NCBI RefSeq assembly: GCF_001758785.1
Contig: NZ_LROM01000092.1
Location: 24,708-88,707 of the forward strand
Source of the DNA: Duganella phyllosphaerae
GTDB taxonomy: Bacteria; Pseudomonadota; Gammaproteobacteria; Burkholderiales; Burkholderiaceae_D
DNA length: 64,000 nt
Direction: 5' to 3'
Shown here piece after piece: positions 26,512 through 34,781 of this stretch. The stretch's first letter is position 1; each line of letters begins with the position of its first letter. Both the position numbers and the translations under genes were made by a program. The notes under the pieces are model-generated. The model was given only the letters and a program-made list of their open reading frames with translations, was not told where the DNA came from and searched no databases.

Positions 26512-27462
26512 ATGTCGATACAATGGTACCCGGGGCATATGAACGCCGCCAAGAAGAAGGCGGCCGAGCAAATGGAAAACATCGATCTGGTGATCGAGGT
26601 GGTCGATGCGCGCCTGCCCGAGGCCAGCACCAACCCCATGGTGGACGAGCTGCGCAAGTTCCGCCAGCGGCCGTGCCTGAAAATCCTCAACAAGATCGAC
26701 CTGGCCGACCCGGTCGCCACGTCCCAGTGGGCCGACTTCTACAACGCCCAGGACGGTGTGACCGCCTACCCGATGACGACCAAGAAGCCGGCCGACGTGG
26801 CGCGCGTGCTCGACCTGGCGCGCAGGCTGGCGCCGCATCGCAGCGTGCCGACCAAGCCGCTGCGCATCATGATCATGGGCATCCCCAACGTCGGTAAATC
26901 GACGCTGATGAACGCGCTGCTGAAAAAACGCGTGGCCAAGGTGGGCGACGAGCCGGCCGTGACCAAGCAGCAGCAAAAGCTCTACCTCGACAAGAACACC
27001 ATCCTGGTCGATACCCCGGGCATGTTGTGGCCCAAGATCGCGCTGCCCACCGACGGCCTGATGCTCGCTGCCAGCCACGCGATTGGCTCCAACGCCCTGA
27101 TCGAAGAGGAAGTGGCGGTGTACCTGGCCGACGAAATGCTGCGCTACTACCCGGATTTGCTGGTGGCGCGCTACGGCTTCAAGGAGATCGAGACTTTCGA
27201 CGGCATCGCCGTGGTGGAAGGCATCGCGGCCAAGCGCGGTTTCCGCCAGAAGGGCGGCGACTTCGATTTCGAAAAAGCGTCGCATACCTTCCTGGGTGAC
27301 TACCGCAGCGGCATTTTGGGACGCATTTCGCTGGAAACCCCGGCGTCGCGCGCCGAGCGCCTGGCGGCGCACGAGGCGGAGATGGCGATCAGGAACGCCG
27401 AGAAGGCGGCGGCAGCAGCCGAAAAGGCGCGCAATGCGGCCAATGGCAAGCGCGGGACGTAG
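26512..27462 (+). CDS. ylqF: YlqF/RbgA family ribosome biogenesis GTPase
   Basis: 316 residues. Circularly permuted GTPase: the G4 motif NKID (ILNKIDLADP, ~residue 62) comes before the P-loop GIPNVGKSTLMNAL (~125) and the G3 motif DTPGMLWPK (~168). The start SIQWYPGHMNAAKKKA is the family signature. RbgA acts late in assembly of the 50S subunit in Bacillus; the same is assumed here. The C-terminus is an Ala/Lys/Glu-rich coiled tail. No gene follows for 160 bases, where a repeat element lies. Confidence 0.94.
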   Translation: MSIQWYPGHMNAAKKKAAEQMENIDLVIEVVDARLPEASTNPMVDELRKFRQRPCLKILNKIDLADPVATSQWADFYNAQDGVTAYPMTTKKPADVARVLDLARRLAPHRSVPTKPLRIMIMGIPNVGKSTLMNALLKKRVAKVGDEPAVTKQQQKLYLDKNTILVDTPGMLWPKIALPTDGLMLAASHAIGSNALIEEEVAVYLADEMLRYYPDLLVARYGFKEIETFDGIAVVEGIAAKRGFRQKGGDFDFEKASHTFLGDYRSGILGRISLETPASRAERLAAHEAEMAIRNAEKAAAAAEKARNAANGKRGT

Positions 27463-27501
27463 GCAACCCGCACGCACCAAACCGGCCACTGAACGCGCAG
27501 C

Positions 27502-27611
27502 CGTCATCCTCGCGAACGCGGGGATCCATAACCCGTGTGAGCTTTGTGGACCCGAGCAAGCGCGCGCACGATTCCACCGTTCCATGGATCCCCGCGTGCG
27601 CGAGGATGACG
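27502..27611. repeat. MITE-like inverted-repeat element, copy 2
   Basis: A 110-bp element related to 6460-6566. The ends are inverted copies: CGTCATCCTCGCGAACGCGG at the left and GCGTGCGCGAGGATGACG at the right, with ATGGATCCCCGCG near the right end as in copy 1. The internal ~50 bases differ between copies. It lies between the ylqF stop and the stop of the convergent dioxygenase gene. Confidence 0.75.
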
Positions 27612-27623
27612 GAGCTGCCGTTA

Positions 27624-28436
27624 TTAGCCGAACCTGAAGCTGCTCACCGCCAGCGCCCCCATGAACGCATCTTCGTGATACGGCACGGTGGCCACATCCT
27701 GCTCGGCCGCGCCCAGCACCACCATCAACGGCAGCAAATGCTCCTCCCGGGGATGGGCCATGCGCGCCCCCGGCGCCTGGTCCCATTCCAGCAAGGCCTG
27801 CGTGCGCTCTGCAGCAGGCAGCGCCATCGCCGCGCGCAGCCAGCCGTCGAAGGCGTGCGACGCTGCCGCGCCCTGGGCGTTGAATGCGCGCAGGTTGTGG
27901 TAACTGAGGCCGCTGCCCACGATCAGCACACCTTCGTCGCGCAAGGGCCACAGCAGGCGGCCCGCTTCGATGTGGGTGCGCGCGTCGAGTCCGTGCTTGA
28001 GGGAGAGCTGGACGATCGGCACGTCCGCATCCGGAAACACCGGCACCATGGCGCTGAAGGTGCCGTGGTCGAACCCGCGCCCGTCGTCGAGCGACGCCGG
28101 GTGACCGCCGGCCTGCAACAGCGCCTGCACGCGCGCGGCCAGTTCGGGCGAACCGGGGGCAGGGTATTGCACCTGGTACGTGTGCGCGGGGAAGCCCCCG
28201 TAGTCGTAAATCATCGGCGGCCTGGCCGACGACGACAGCAGGAAGTCGCGTCCCTCCCAGTGCGCGGTAATCACCAGCACCGCGCGCGGTTTGCCTTTGA
28301 TCTGGCGCGGAATGTCGCGCAGCGCGGCGTCGAGCTGCTGGTACAGGTGGCCTACCTGGTCCATCATGAACGGCCACGGGCCGCCGCCGTGGGACAGGAA
28401 GTAGGTGGGCAAGGCGGTGTTCGCGGTGGTGGTCAT
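27624..28436 (-). CDS. DODA-type extradiol aromatic ring-opening dioxygenase
   Basis: 270 residues. Class III extradiol dioxygenase of the YgiD/4,5-DOPA dioxygenase group. Metal-binding residues are in LSHGGGPWPF (His), VITAHWEGRD (His), GRGFDHGTFSAMVPVFPDADVPIVQLSL (His) and IVGSGLSYHNLRAF (His). E. coli YgiD opens DOPA in vitro; the natural substrate is not known. ATG 28436 has GGAG upstream and a good promoter at 28466-28494; an in-frame ATG at 28523 lies upstream of that promoter. It is divergent from the TonB-dependent receptor. Confidence 0.9.
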   Translation of the reverse strand: MTTTANTALPTYFLSHGGGPWPFMMDQVGHLYQQLDAALRDIPRQIKGKPRAVLVITAHWEGRDFLLSSSARPPMIYDYGGFPAHTYQVQYPAPGSPELAARVQALLQAGGHPASLDDGRGFDHGTFSAMVPVFPDADVPIVQLSLKHGLDARTHIEAGRLLWPLRDEGVLIVGSGLSYHNLRAFNAQGAAASHAFDGWLRAAMALPAAERTQALLEWDQAPGARMAHPREEHLLPLMVVLGAAEQDVATVPYHEDAFMGALAVSSFRFG

Positions 28437-28465
28437 GGCAAAGCTCCGGTGTGATCCAATCAACC

Positions 28466-28494
28466 AATATAGGGATGCGCACCCTGAGTGGCAA
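28466..28494 (-). promoter_or_regulatory. Sigma-70-like promoter of the dioxygenase gene
   Basis: On the minus strand: TTGCCA, 17 bases, TATATT. The predicted start falls about 20 bases before the ATG at 28436. Confidence 0.65.
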
Positions 28495-28536
28495 TAGCGA
28501 AAAAGTAGATCGTTTCGATTCAAAAAATATCACGCG

Positions 28537-28542
28537 TATAAT
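28537..28542 (+). promoter_or_regulatory. -10 element of the TonB-dependent receptor gene
   Basis: A perfect TATAAT with a poor -35 (TTTCGA near 28513). It lies directly before an in-frame ATG at 28543, so transcription would start past that ATG; this decides for the start at 28576. The weak -35 suggests an activator. ATCG-TTT-CGAT (28509-28519) is a small dyad at the -35 position. Confidence 0.55.
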
Positions 28543-28575
28543 ATGCGCCTTCCCGTTTTACTGGCTATCGATCCC

Positions 28576-30546
28576 ATGTCCATTTCCCTTCGTCCGCGCC
28601 TGCTGGCAGCCGCCGTTTCCCTCTGCTTCATCGCTCCCGCCGCCCTGGCGCAGGTCACCCAGGCGCTGGCGCCGGTAGTGGTCACCGGCGCCCGTTTCGA
28701 GGCCGATGCATCGCTCGCGCCGATAGGCGCCACCGTGATCACGGCCGACGAGATCCGCCGCGCCGGCGCCGGTGATGTCAACGCCGCGATCCGCAAGATC
28801 GGCGGCGTGTACGGCCGCCAGAGCCTCACCGGCAGCCCGGACTTCGGCCTCGACCTGCGCGGCTTCGGCGCCAACAGCGCCCAGAACATGGTGATCGTGG
28901 TTGACGGCGTGCGCCTGTCCGAGAATGAGCAAGCCAACGCCATCCTGTCGACCATCCCGATCGACAGCGTCGAGCGCATCGAGATCACGCGCGGCGGCGC
29001 CAGCGTGTTGTACGGCGACGGCGCCACCGGTGGCGTGATCAACATCGTCACCAAGCGCCCGAGCCAGCGCGCCGGCAGCGGCACGGTTTTCGTTGAAGGC
29101 GGCAGCTTCAATGCCGGCGAAGCGCGTGCCAGCATGGCGCAGTCGTGGTCCGATTTTTCGGCTGACGTGAGCGCCGGCCACCAGCGCACCGACAACTACC
29201 GCGACAACAACGACTTCAAGCAAACCCAGTTGAGCGGCGGCCTGCAATGGCACAACGACGCCGGCCGCGTGGGCGTGCGCTACGAAGGCGCGCGCCAGGA
29301 CTCGCGTCTGCCGGGCGCGCTGACCGAAGCCCAGTACAACGCCAACCCGCGCCAGACCTCGTCGCCCGACGACTACGGCTCGCTCGACAGCGACCGCCTG
29401 ACGGCGTTTGGCGAATACCGCGTGGCTGGCCACGACGTCGCCGCCGAACTGTCGTACCGCAAGAAGACCGTCGATGCGCTGTACGTCTCGCAATTCGGAC
29501 CATCGGCCAGCAGCTACGACACCAAGCAATGGCAATTCTCGCCGCGCGTGCGCAAGCTTGGCGCGGTGGGCGGCATGGTCAATGAACTGGTGTTCGGCGC
29601 CGACTTCACCAAGTGGGACCGCACCACCACCGCCAGTTTTTCCGCCGCCGACGCGCAGCAGAAATCGAAAGCCATCTACATCCGCGACGAGCTGCGTTAC
29701 GACCCGGTACACGAAGGCCGCATCTCGGCCGGCGTGCGCCGCGAGCTGTTCGACAAGACCTTCCGCGATCCGCAGGGCTTTGCCACCACCGGCTACGACA
29801 CCACCCAGGGCGTGAACGCCTGGGAAGTGCAGCTGAGCTACATGCCGGTGAGCGGCCTGACCGTGTTCGGCAAGGCCGGGCAGAGCTATCGCCTGGCCAA
29901 CGCCGATGACAACGCCGGCACGCCGGTGGTCAACCAGGTGCTGCGTCCGCAAAAATCGAAGGACCTGGAACTGGGCGCCACCTATGCCATGGGCGCCGGC
30001 AGCAAGGCCACCGCGCGCATTTTCCGCAGCAACCTGACTGACGAAATCTTCTACGATCCGACCGTGGCGCCGTTCGGCGCCAACGCCAATCTCGACCCGA
30101 CCAAGCGCCAGGGCTTCGAGCTCGATGCCGAGCAGCGCATTGCCTCCGACTGGAGCGTGAGCGCCCATTACCAGTATGTCGACGCCAAGTTCCGCGCTGG
30201 CGCCAATAGCGGCAAGCAGATCGCGCTGGTGCCGGAAAACACCGTGACCGCGCGCCTGAGCTGGATGCCGGCCAGCGGCCAGAGCGCCGACATCGGCGTG
30301 CAGTGGGTGGACGACCAGCGTTACGGCGACGATTATGCCAACAGCTGCTCGAGCAAGATCGCGTCGTACACCACGCTTGATGCCCGCTACGCGCGCAAGT
30401 TCGGACCATGGGAGCTGGCGCTGTCGGGCCAGAACCTGACCGACAAGCGCTACACCTCGCAGGCGTTCAACTGCGTGTTCGGCAACGGCGGCATTTACAC
30501 CGCCGATGGCCGCCAGCTGAAACTCTCGGCGCGCTACGACTTTTAA
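28576..30546 (+). CDS. TonB-dependent outer-membrane receptor
   Basis: 656 residues. Signal peptide 1-26 (ending PAALAQ), then a plug domain (LAPVVVTGARFEADASLAPIGATVITADEIRRAGAGDVNAAIRKIGGVYG, DFGLDLRGFGANSAQNMVIVVDGVRLSENEQ, IERIEITRGGASVLYGDGATGGVINIVTKRP) and a 22-stranded barrel with aromatic-ended strands. The last residue is Phe (SARYDF), as BAM substrates need. A NSCSSK..FNCVFGNG Cys pair near the C-terminus may form a loop disulfide. It imports a siderophore, vitamin or similar ligand with TonB-ExbB-ExbD energy; the ligand cannot be told from sequence alone. exbB/exbD are at 46.1-47.2 kb. Confidence 0.92.
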   Translation: MSISLRPRLLAAAVSLCFIAPAALAQVTQALAPVVVTGARFEADASLAPIGATVITADEIRRAGAGDVNAAIRKIGGVYGRQSLTGSPDFGLDLRGFGANSAQNMVIVVDGVRLSENEQANAILSTIPIDSVERIEITRGGASVLYGDGATGGVINIVTKRPSQRAGSGTVFVEGGSFNAGEARASMAQSWSDFSADVSAGHQRTDNYRDNNDFKQTQLSGGLQWHNDAGRVGVRYEGARQDSRLPGALTEAQYNANPRQTSSPDDYGSLDSDRLTAFGEYRVAGHDVAAELSYRKKTVDALYVSQFGPSASSYDTKQWQFSPRVRKLGAVGGMVNELVFGADFTKWDRTTTASFSAADAQQKSKAIYIRDELRYDPVHEGRISAGVRRELFDKTFRDPQGFATTGYDTTQGVNAWEVQLSYMPVSGLTVFGKAGQSYRLANADDNAGTPVVNQVLRPQKSKDLELGATYAMGAGSKATARIFRSNLTDEIFYDPTVAPFGANANLDPTKRQGFELDAEQRIASDWSVSAHYQYVDAKFRAGANSGKQIALVPENTVTARLSWMPASGQSADIGVQWVDDQRYGDDYANSCSSKIASYTTLDARYARKFGPWELALSGQNLTDKRYTSQAFNCVFGNGGIYTADGRQLKLSARYDF

Positions 30547-30618
30547 GCAGCCGATAAGCCAAACAGTGGTAACCTCGCGTCGTGGCAAGTCCGCGACGCG
30601 CGGGTGCAGATCGATACG

Positions 30619-30963
30619 ATGGGATCAGTGATGAAAGAAATCAGCAAGGAACGCAAGGCTGCCGAAGGCAAGGTGATGCATATCTATAAAGAATCGTCAC
30701 CGGCCGTCGAAAACCTGTACGAGTTTTCCTATATCAACCATATCGCCTGGACCGCAGCAGTCGTGCTGCTCGGGTTGGTGGTGTGGTTGTCGGTGGCGCT
30801 GGTCAATGCCGAAAACCAGCGCCATGCGCTGATGACCAAGCAGTGCCAGGACAAGGTGTTTACCACCGAGCTCGACAAGAAGTGCCTGCGCATGGTCGAC
30901 TCGCGCGAGCACTGGTGGCAGCACCTGCACTACGCGCTCACGCATACCTCTCCCGAGGTGTAA
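30619..30963 (+). CDS. Small single-pass membrane protein, unknown function
   Basis: About 114 residues with a start at ATG 30619; ATG 30631 is also possible and has GGGA at a good distance. The N-terminal half is charged (KEISKERKAAEGKVMHIYKESSPAVENLYEFSYIN), then one membrane helix (IAWTAAVVLLGLVVWLSVALV), then a tail with two Cys (KQCQDKVFTTELDKKCLRMV). No match that I know. It follows the TonB receptor by 72 bases across a hairpin (30576-30600, CGCGTCG/CGACGCG), and ends in an intrinsic terminator. Confidence 0.65.
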   Translation: MGSVMKEISKERKAAEGKVMHIYKESSPAVENLYEFSYINHIAWTAAVVLLGLVVWLSVALVNAENQRHALMTKQCQDKVFTTELDKKCLRMVDSREHWWQHLHYALTHTSPEV

Positions 30964-30974
30964 TCAGTTGCCCG

Positions 30975-30996
30975 AGCCCGCGCCAGCGGGCTTTTC
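30975..30996 (+). terminator. Intrinsic terminator after the small membrane protein
   Basis: AGCCCGC, loop GCCA, GCGGGCT followed by TTTTC. It ends at the stop codon of the convergent HlyD-family gene. Confidence 0.8.
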
Positions 30997-31859
30997 TACG
31001 TGTGGTGGATCACCACCGTGCAGGTGGTGCCTGCCACCAGTGTCAGGTCTTTCGGCTGCTGGTCGATATGGATGCGCACCGGCACCCGCTGCGCCAGCCT
31101 TACCCAGCTGAAGGTGGGGTTGACGTCGGCCAGCAGTTCGCGGCCCAGGTTGGCGTCGCGGTCGGTGATGCCGCGCGCGATGCTTTCGATGTGGCCGTGC
31201 AGCGCGGTGTCGCCGCTCATCAGGTGCATCTCGACCTCGTCGTTCAGTTTCAACAGCGGCAGCTTGGTCTCTTCAAAATACCCCACCACGTAGAACGAGG
31301 CGCTGTCGATCACCGCCAGCTTCGACGCGCCCACGGCGGCGAAGTCGCCGGCGTGCACATTGAGGTTGGTCACGTAGCCGGTGACCGGCGCGCGCACGGT
31401 GGTGCGCTCGACGTTGAGCGCGGCCATGTCGCGTGCGGCCAGTGCTGCCTGGTACTGCGCCGACGCGGTGCCGACTGCAAACTGCGCTGTCTCGCGGTTT
31501 TCGGCCGAGATGATCGACGCGTCGAGCGCGGCGCGGCGGTTGGCCTCCTTGGTGCGACGGCCTTTTTCCACCTGCTGCGCGCGCAGCGCGGCGCTGGCCT
31601 GCGCCAGCGTGTTTTCATAGCGCGCCTTGTCCACCACGAACAGCACGTCGCCCTTGTGGACGAACTGGTTATCGCGCACCAGCACCTCGGTGACGGTACC
31701 CGCCACGTCGGCGCTGATGGTGACCACGTCGGCCTTGACGCGACCGTCGCGGGTCCAGGCGGAATCCATGTAGCGGTCCCAGGCCATGCGGCCCAGGAAC
31801 AGGGCGGCGCCCAGCAACAGCAGGGTAAGGAAGAAGCGGAAGATTTTGGATGCGCTCAC
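30996..31859 (-). CDS. HlyD family periplasmic adaptor of a FUSC/AaeB efflux pump
   Basis: 287 residues. One N-terminal membrane anchor (IFRFFLTLLLLGAALFLGRMAW), then lipoyl-like halves (VTISADVAGTVTEVLVRDNQFVHKGDVLFVVD and RTTVRAPVTGYVTNLNVHAGDFAAVG) that flank a ~90-residue helical hairpin. This matches the AaeA/EmrA-like adaptors that join an inner-membrane exporter to an outer-membrane channel. Last gene of the efflux operon, 27 bases after the DUF1656 gene. Confidence 0.9.
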   Translation of the reverse strand: MSASKIFRFFLTLLLLGAALFLGRMAWDRYMDSAWTRDGRVKADVVTISADVAGTVTEVLVRDNQFVHKGDVLFVVDKARYENTLAQASAALRAQQVEKGRRTKEANRRAALDASIISAENRETAQFAVGTASAQYQAALAARDMAALNVERTTVRAPVTGYVTNLNVHAGDFAAVGASKLAVIDSASFYVVGYFEETKLPLLKLNDEVEMHLMSGDTALHGHIESIARGITDRDANLGRELLADVNPTFSWVRLAQRVPVRIHIDQQPKDLTLVAGTTCTVVIHHT

Positions 31860-31886
31860 GTTTTGATCTCGCAGAGGTTATTGAAC

Positions 31887-32087
31887 TTATTGATAAAGGG
31901 TGATCAGCAGGGCGCTGAAGATGCAGACGAACAGGCACACGCGCACCAGCGCCGGATGCCAGCTATGGCGGTAGGCGCCCACGCGGTTGAGTACACTGTC
32001 GAGCGCGACCTGCAACAGCAGCGTCAGCAAAAACAGCGGCAGCACGCCGGGCAGCAGCACGCCAAAAAAATTGATATCACGCGGCAT
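31887..32087 (-). CDS. DUF1656 small membrane protein (AaeX-like)
   Basis: 66 residues with two hydrophobic segments (FFGVLLPGVLPLFLLTLLLQVALDSVL and ALVRVCLFVCIFSALLITLYQ). The MPRDINFFGVLLP start is the DUF1656 signature. Such proteins always sit between a FUSC transporter and its HlyD adaptor; role unknown. Its start overlaps the FUSC stop by 11 bases. Confidence 0.9.
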   Translation of the reverse strand: MPRDINFFGVLLPGVLPLFLLTLLLQVALDSVLNRVGAYRHSWHPALVRVCLFVCIFSALLITLYQ

Positions 32088-34203
32088 GGCGGGTTTCTCC
32101 TGTTGAAATCTGGTCCAGCAAGGACGTGTAAATGGAATGCAGGTCGGCCAGCGCGGTGTTGAGTGCCGGCAAGCGCTCTGGTGCGGCGTCGGGCAATACC
32201 GCGCGGATGGCCGATCCCGCTTGCAGGATGGCCGCCAATGCCAGCTGGCCCTGGCCGCGCTGCGGCGTGTGCAGGTAGTCGGCCACCGCCGCCACCACCT
32301 GCTGCAGGCTGTGGCGCACCGGGCCCGGCTGCGAGGCGGCGATCAGCTGGCGCAGTTCGATCACCGCGTGGCCCAGTTCCAGCAAGGTCAAGCCCTGGCG
32401 CACCACGGCGCGGGCGGCGTCGCCCGGCGCCGGGCCGGAGGCCGCGTTCAGTTGGCTCAGCAGGTCGCGCACACGGTTGTCGAAACGGCGTTTCAGGCGT
32501 CCCAGTTTTGCCGTGCAGGCGCTGCGCGCTTCGCGCCACAGGGCGGCGGCCACGTGGTCGCGCTGGCCCATCGTATGCTCGGGCAGCACCACCGCGAACA
32601 TCACGTACGCCACCACCACGCCCATCACCAGCGACAGTTCGCTCGACAGAAACGATTCGACGTCGTAGTGCATCTGGTTGCTGGGCACGAGCAGGGTGGC
32701 CGGGAACAGGCCCAGGCCGATGCCGATGCCGGCCCATTTCTGGATGGTGGTGATGTAGGCGCCCAGCGCGAAGATCGGCAGCGTGGCCAGCACCATGGGT
32801 GCGAAATCGTCGGCGCGCGCCACCAGCCAGAACTCGGTGAGAAAGCACAGCGGCACGGCGAACAGGAAGCCGATCAGCACCTGGCGCACCATCGCGGTGG
32901 GGCGCGGCGAGGACGACGCCAGCGCGCAGAAAATCGTCGCCATCAGGATCACGTTGCCCATGCCGGGCCAGGCCAGCCAGTACCAGGCGCCGGCGGCAAC
33001 CAGCAGCGTAACGGCCGCGCGAAAGCCCGACGCCAGCACGATGGCCGGCGGTGTGCGTGGCGTGTAGGCCACCGGGTCGCTTACCTGCTGGCGCTTGTCG
33101 TCGGCCAGCCCGTGGTACAGGGCAGCGAATTCGCCGAGGTCGCGCGCGAAGCGTTGCAGCAGTTCGACGGCCGTGTCGAAATCGATCCGTTGCGTGCGCT
33201 CCAGCGGCTCGGCCTGCTTGCGGGCGGCCTCGATGTCGGCCGCCAGGCCGGTGCGCATTTGCGCCATGCGGGCGGCGGTCAGGTCGTCCTTCAGCGCCTC
33301 TGCCATGCTGGCGTGGATCGGTTCGACCAGGGCCAGGACCGGCACGGAGGCATTGGCGCGCAGGCGGTGAATCAGGCGGTGCAGCGTGTAGAACGTGGTG
33401 AGCACGTCCATGAAGGCGGCGTTGAACGCGTGCAGCTGGCGCGTGTGCGCGCTGGCGTGGCCGGCTTCGAAGTACGCTGCAGCGCGGCCCGATTCGAGCG
33501 CGGCGATATCGGCGGCGAACTTCAGGTGGTTGATCTCGGTTTCGGCCGGCGACAGGCGGTGCTCGAGCACCTTCTGGCAAAAGCCGATGAAGCTGGTGTA
33601 GCGCGCCTGCACGGTGCGCATCACGGTCTGCGAGTGGCGGCGGGGGAAGATCACGTCGTGCACCACGGTGGCGACGATGATGCCCAATCCTACTTCGGTC
33701 AGTCGCGTGACGGCCAGCGTAAACACGTGGCCGGGATTGTCGATGGCGGGCACGGCGATCATGCAGGCGGTATAGCCGGCCAGCACAAAACTGTACGAAC
33801 GCTGGTTGCGGTGCATGGCCGCGCCGCCGGTGCACAGCGCGATCCACAGCGCCACGCCGATGAACAGCAGCGCCGGCGACTGCGGAAACAGCGCCACCAG
33901 GATTACCGAGGCGGTACAGCCGACCAGCGTGCCGAGCAGGCGATTGAAGGCTTTTTCCAGCACCATGCCGCTGCTGGGCAGGGCCAGGATGATGGTGGTG
34001 GCCAGGGCCGTAAACGGGGAATCGAGTTCGAGGCGAAACGCCAGCCACAGCGCGGTGAAGGCGGCCAGCATGGCCTTGGCGACGTACATCAGGCGCGGAC
34101 CTTCGACGCCGAACCAGGCCGAGGTTTCGCTGGCGATCCAGTGCAACGCTCCCCGCGCCGCGTTCTGGTGTGTGTCAGGAGTGGCGGCGCGGGGAGAGGT
34201 CAT
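32077..34203 (-). CDS. FUSC family efflux transporter (AaeB/fusaric-acid-resistance type)
   Basis: 708 residues. Two membrane blocks of about five helices each (MYVAKAMLAAFTALWLAFRLELDSPFTALATTIILALPSSGMVLEKAFNRLLGTLVG at residues ~40-95, and AVTLLVAAGAWYWLAWPGMGNVILMATIFCALASS around 400) with cytoplasmic domains after each. SGMVLEKAFNRLLGTLVGC is the family motif. Exports aromatic acids in E. coli AaeB or fusaric acid in others; the substrate here is not known. ATG 34203 follows marR after 10 bases; longer in-frame starts lie inside marR. Confidence 0.92.
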   Translation of the reverse strand: MTSPRAATPDTHQNAARGALHWIASETSAWFGVEGPRLMYVAKAMLAAFTALWLAFRLELDSPFTALATTIILALPSSGMVLEKAFNRLLGTLVGCTASVILVALFPQSPALLFIGVALWIALCTGGAAMHRNQRSYSFVLAGYTACMIAVPAIDNPGHVFTLAVTRLTEVGLGIIVATVVHDVIFPRRHSQTVMRTVQARYTSFIGFCQKVLEHRLSPAETEINHLKFAADIAALESGRAAAYFEAGHASAHTRQLHAFNAAFMDVLTTFYTLHRLIHRLRANASVPVLALVEPIHASMAEALKDDLTAARMAQMRTGLAADIEAARKQAEPLERTQRIDFDTAVELLQRFARDLGEFAALYHGLADDKRQQVSDPVAYTPRTPPAIVLASGFRAAVTLLVAAGAWYWLAWPGMGNVILMATIFCALASSSPRPTAMVRQVLIGFLFAVPLCFLTEFWLVARADDFAPMVLATLPIFALGAYITTIQKWAGIGIGLGLFPATLLVPSNQMHYDVESFLSSELSLVMGVVVAYVMFAVVLPEHTMGQRDHVAAALWREARSACTAKLGRLKRRFDNRVRDLLSQLNAASGPAPGDAARAVVRQGLTLLELGHAVIELRQLIAASQPGPVRHSLQQVVAAVADYLHTPQRGQGQLALAAILQAGSAIRAVLPDAAPERLPALNTALADLHSIYTSLLDQISTGETRHAA

Positions 34204-34213
34204 ATTGGTTTGC

Positions 34214-34714
34214 CTAAGTGAGTGTTTCCAGGTTGTCGAGCTGCCTTGCGAGCAGCGTTTCCAGTGCGGCGATATCGGCGGCACCATAGCCGTCGTACGC
34301 CCGCGTGGTGGTGCCCCAGACTTCGGGCATGACTTTTTCGGCCATGGCGCGGCCGGCGTCGGTGAGCGTGATCATCACGCAGCGCCGGTCGCCGGGCCGG
34401 TTACCGCGCGAGATCAGGCCCTGTTTTTCCAGGTCGTTGCACACGCGCGTGAGGTTGGCCGGTTTCTCCATGCAGGCTTCTCCCAGCGTGGAAGCGGTGG
34501 AGGTTTCGTTCTCCGATCCGTACAACACCGCCAGCACCATGTAGCTGGTGTCCACCAGGTCGTGCTTGCGCAAGGCGGCGTTGCTCAAGTCCTTGATGCG
34601 CTTCTGGACGTGATAGGTCATGCGCAGCAGCCGCATGAGATCCTCTGGAAACTCGGGGATGCGGGCATGGATGTTTTTCAGGCGCTTGTTGGTCGCGTCG
34701 AAACTACTACTCAT
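34214..34714 (-). CDS. MarR family transcriptional regulator of the efflux operon
   Basis: 166 residues. Winged-helix core: STASTLGEACMEKPANLTRVCNDLEKQGLISRGNRPGDRRCVMITLTDAGRAMAEKVMP, where the RPGDRR wing loop is diagnostic of MarR. Probably represses the operon until an aromatic effector binds. It has AGGAGCAAGG before ATG 34714 and lies inside the operon between the NodT and FUSC genes. A dyad at 34760-34781 just upstream could be one of its sites. Confidence 0.92.
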   Translation of the reverse strand: MSSSFDATNKRLKNIHARIPEFPEDLMRLLRMTYHVQKRIKDLSNAALRKHDLVDTSYMVLAVLYGSENETSTASTLGEACMEKPANLTRVCNDLEKQGLISRGNRPGDRRCVMITLTDAGRAMAEKVMPEVWGTTTRAYDGYGAADIAALETLLARQLDNLETLT

Positions 34715-34759
34715 TGCCTTGCTCCTCTGCTCATCTTAAAAGGACGATTGTACTATCAG

Positions 34760-34781
34760 AAACTGGGGTTCAATCCAGTTT
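34760..34781 (-). promoter_or_regulatory. Dyad upstream of marR, candidate operator
   Basis: AAACTGG, 8 bases, CCAGTTT: perfect 7-bp arms, 22 bp in all, covering the NodT stop codon and ending 45 bases before the marR start. The size suits a MarR dimer. No U-tract on the minus strand, so it is not a terminator. Confidence 0.4.

Noticed and set aside
26464..28533. 689-residue minus-strand open frame over ylqF and the dioxygenase
   Set aside because: It mixes antisense of ylqF, the repeat element and a wrong frame of the dioxygenase.
28543..28575. Upstream ATG for the TonB-dependent receptor
   Set aside because: It follows the -10 TATAAT directly, so it would not be in the transcript, and the signal peptide starts at 28576.
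30576..30600. Terminator after the TonB-dependent receptor
   Set aside because: CGCGTCG/CGACGCG can form a stem, but the loop is 11 bases and no T tract follows.
32137..34221. 694-residue plus-strand open frame opposite the FUSC gene
   Set aside because: Shadow of the FUSC coding frame with no recognisable domain.
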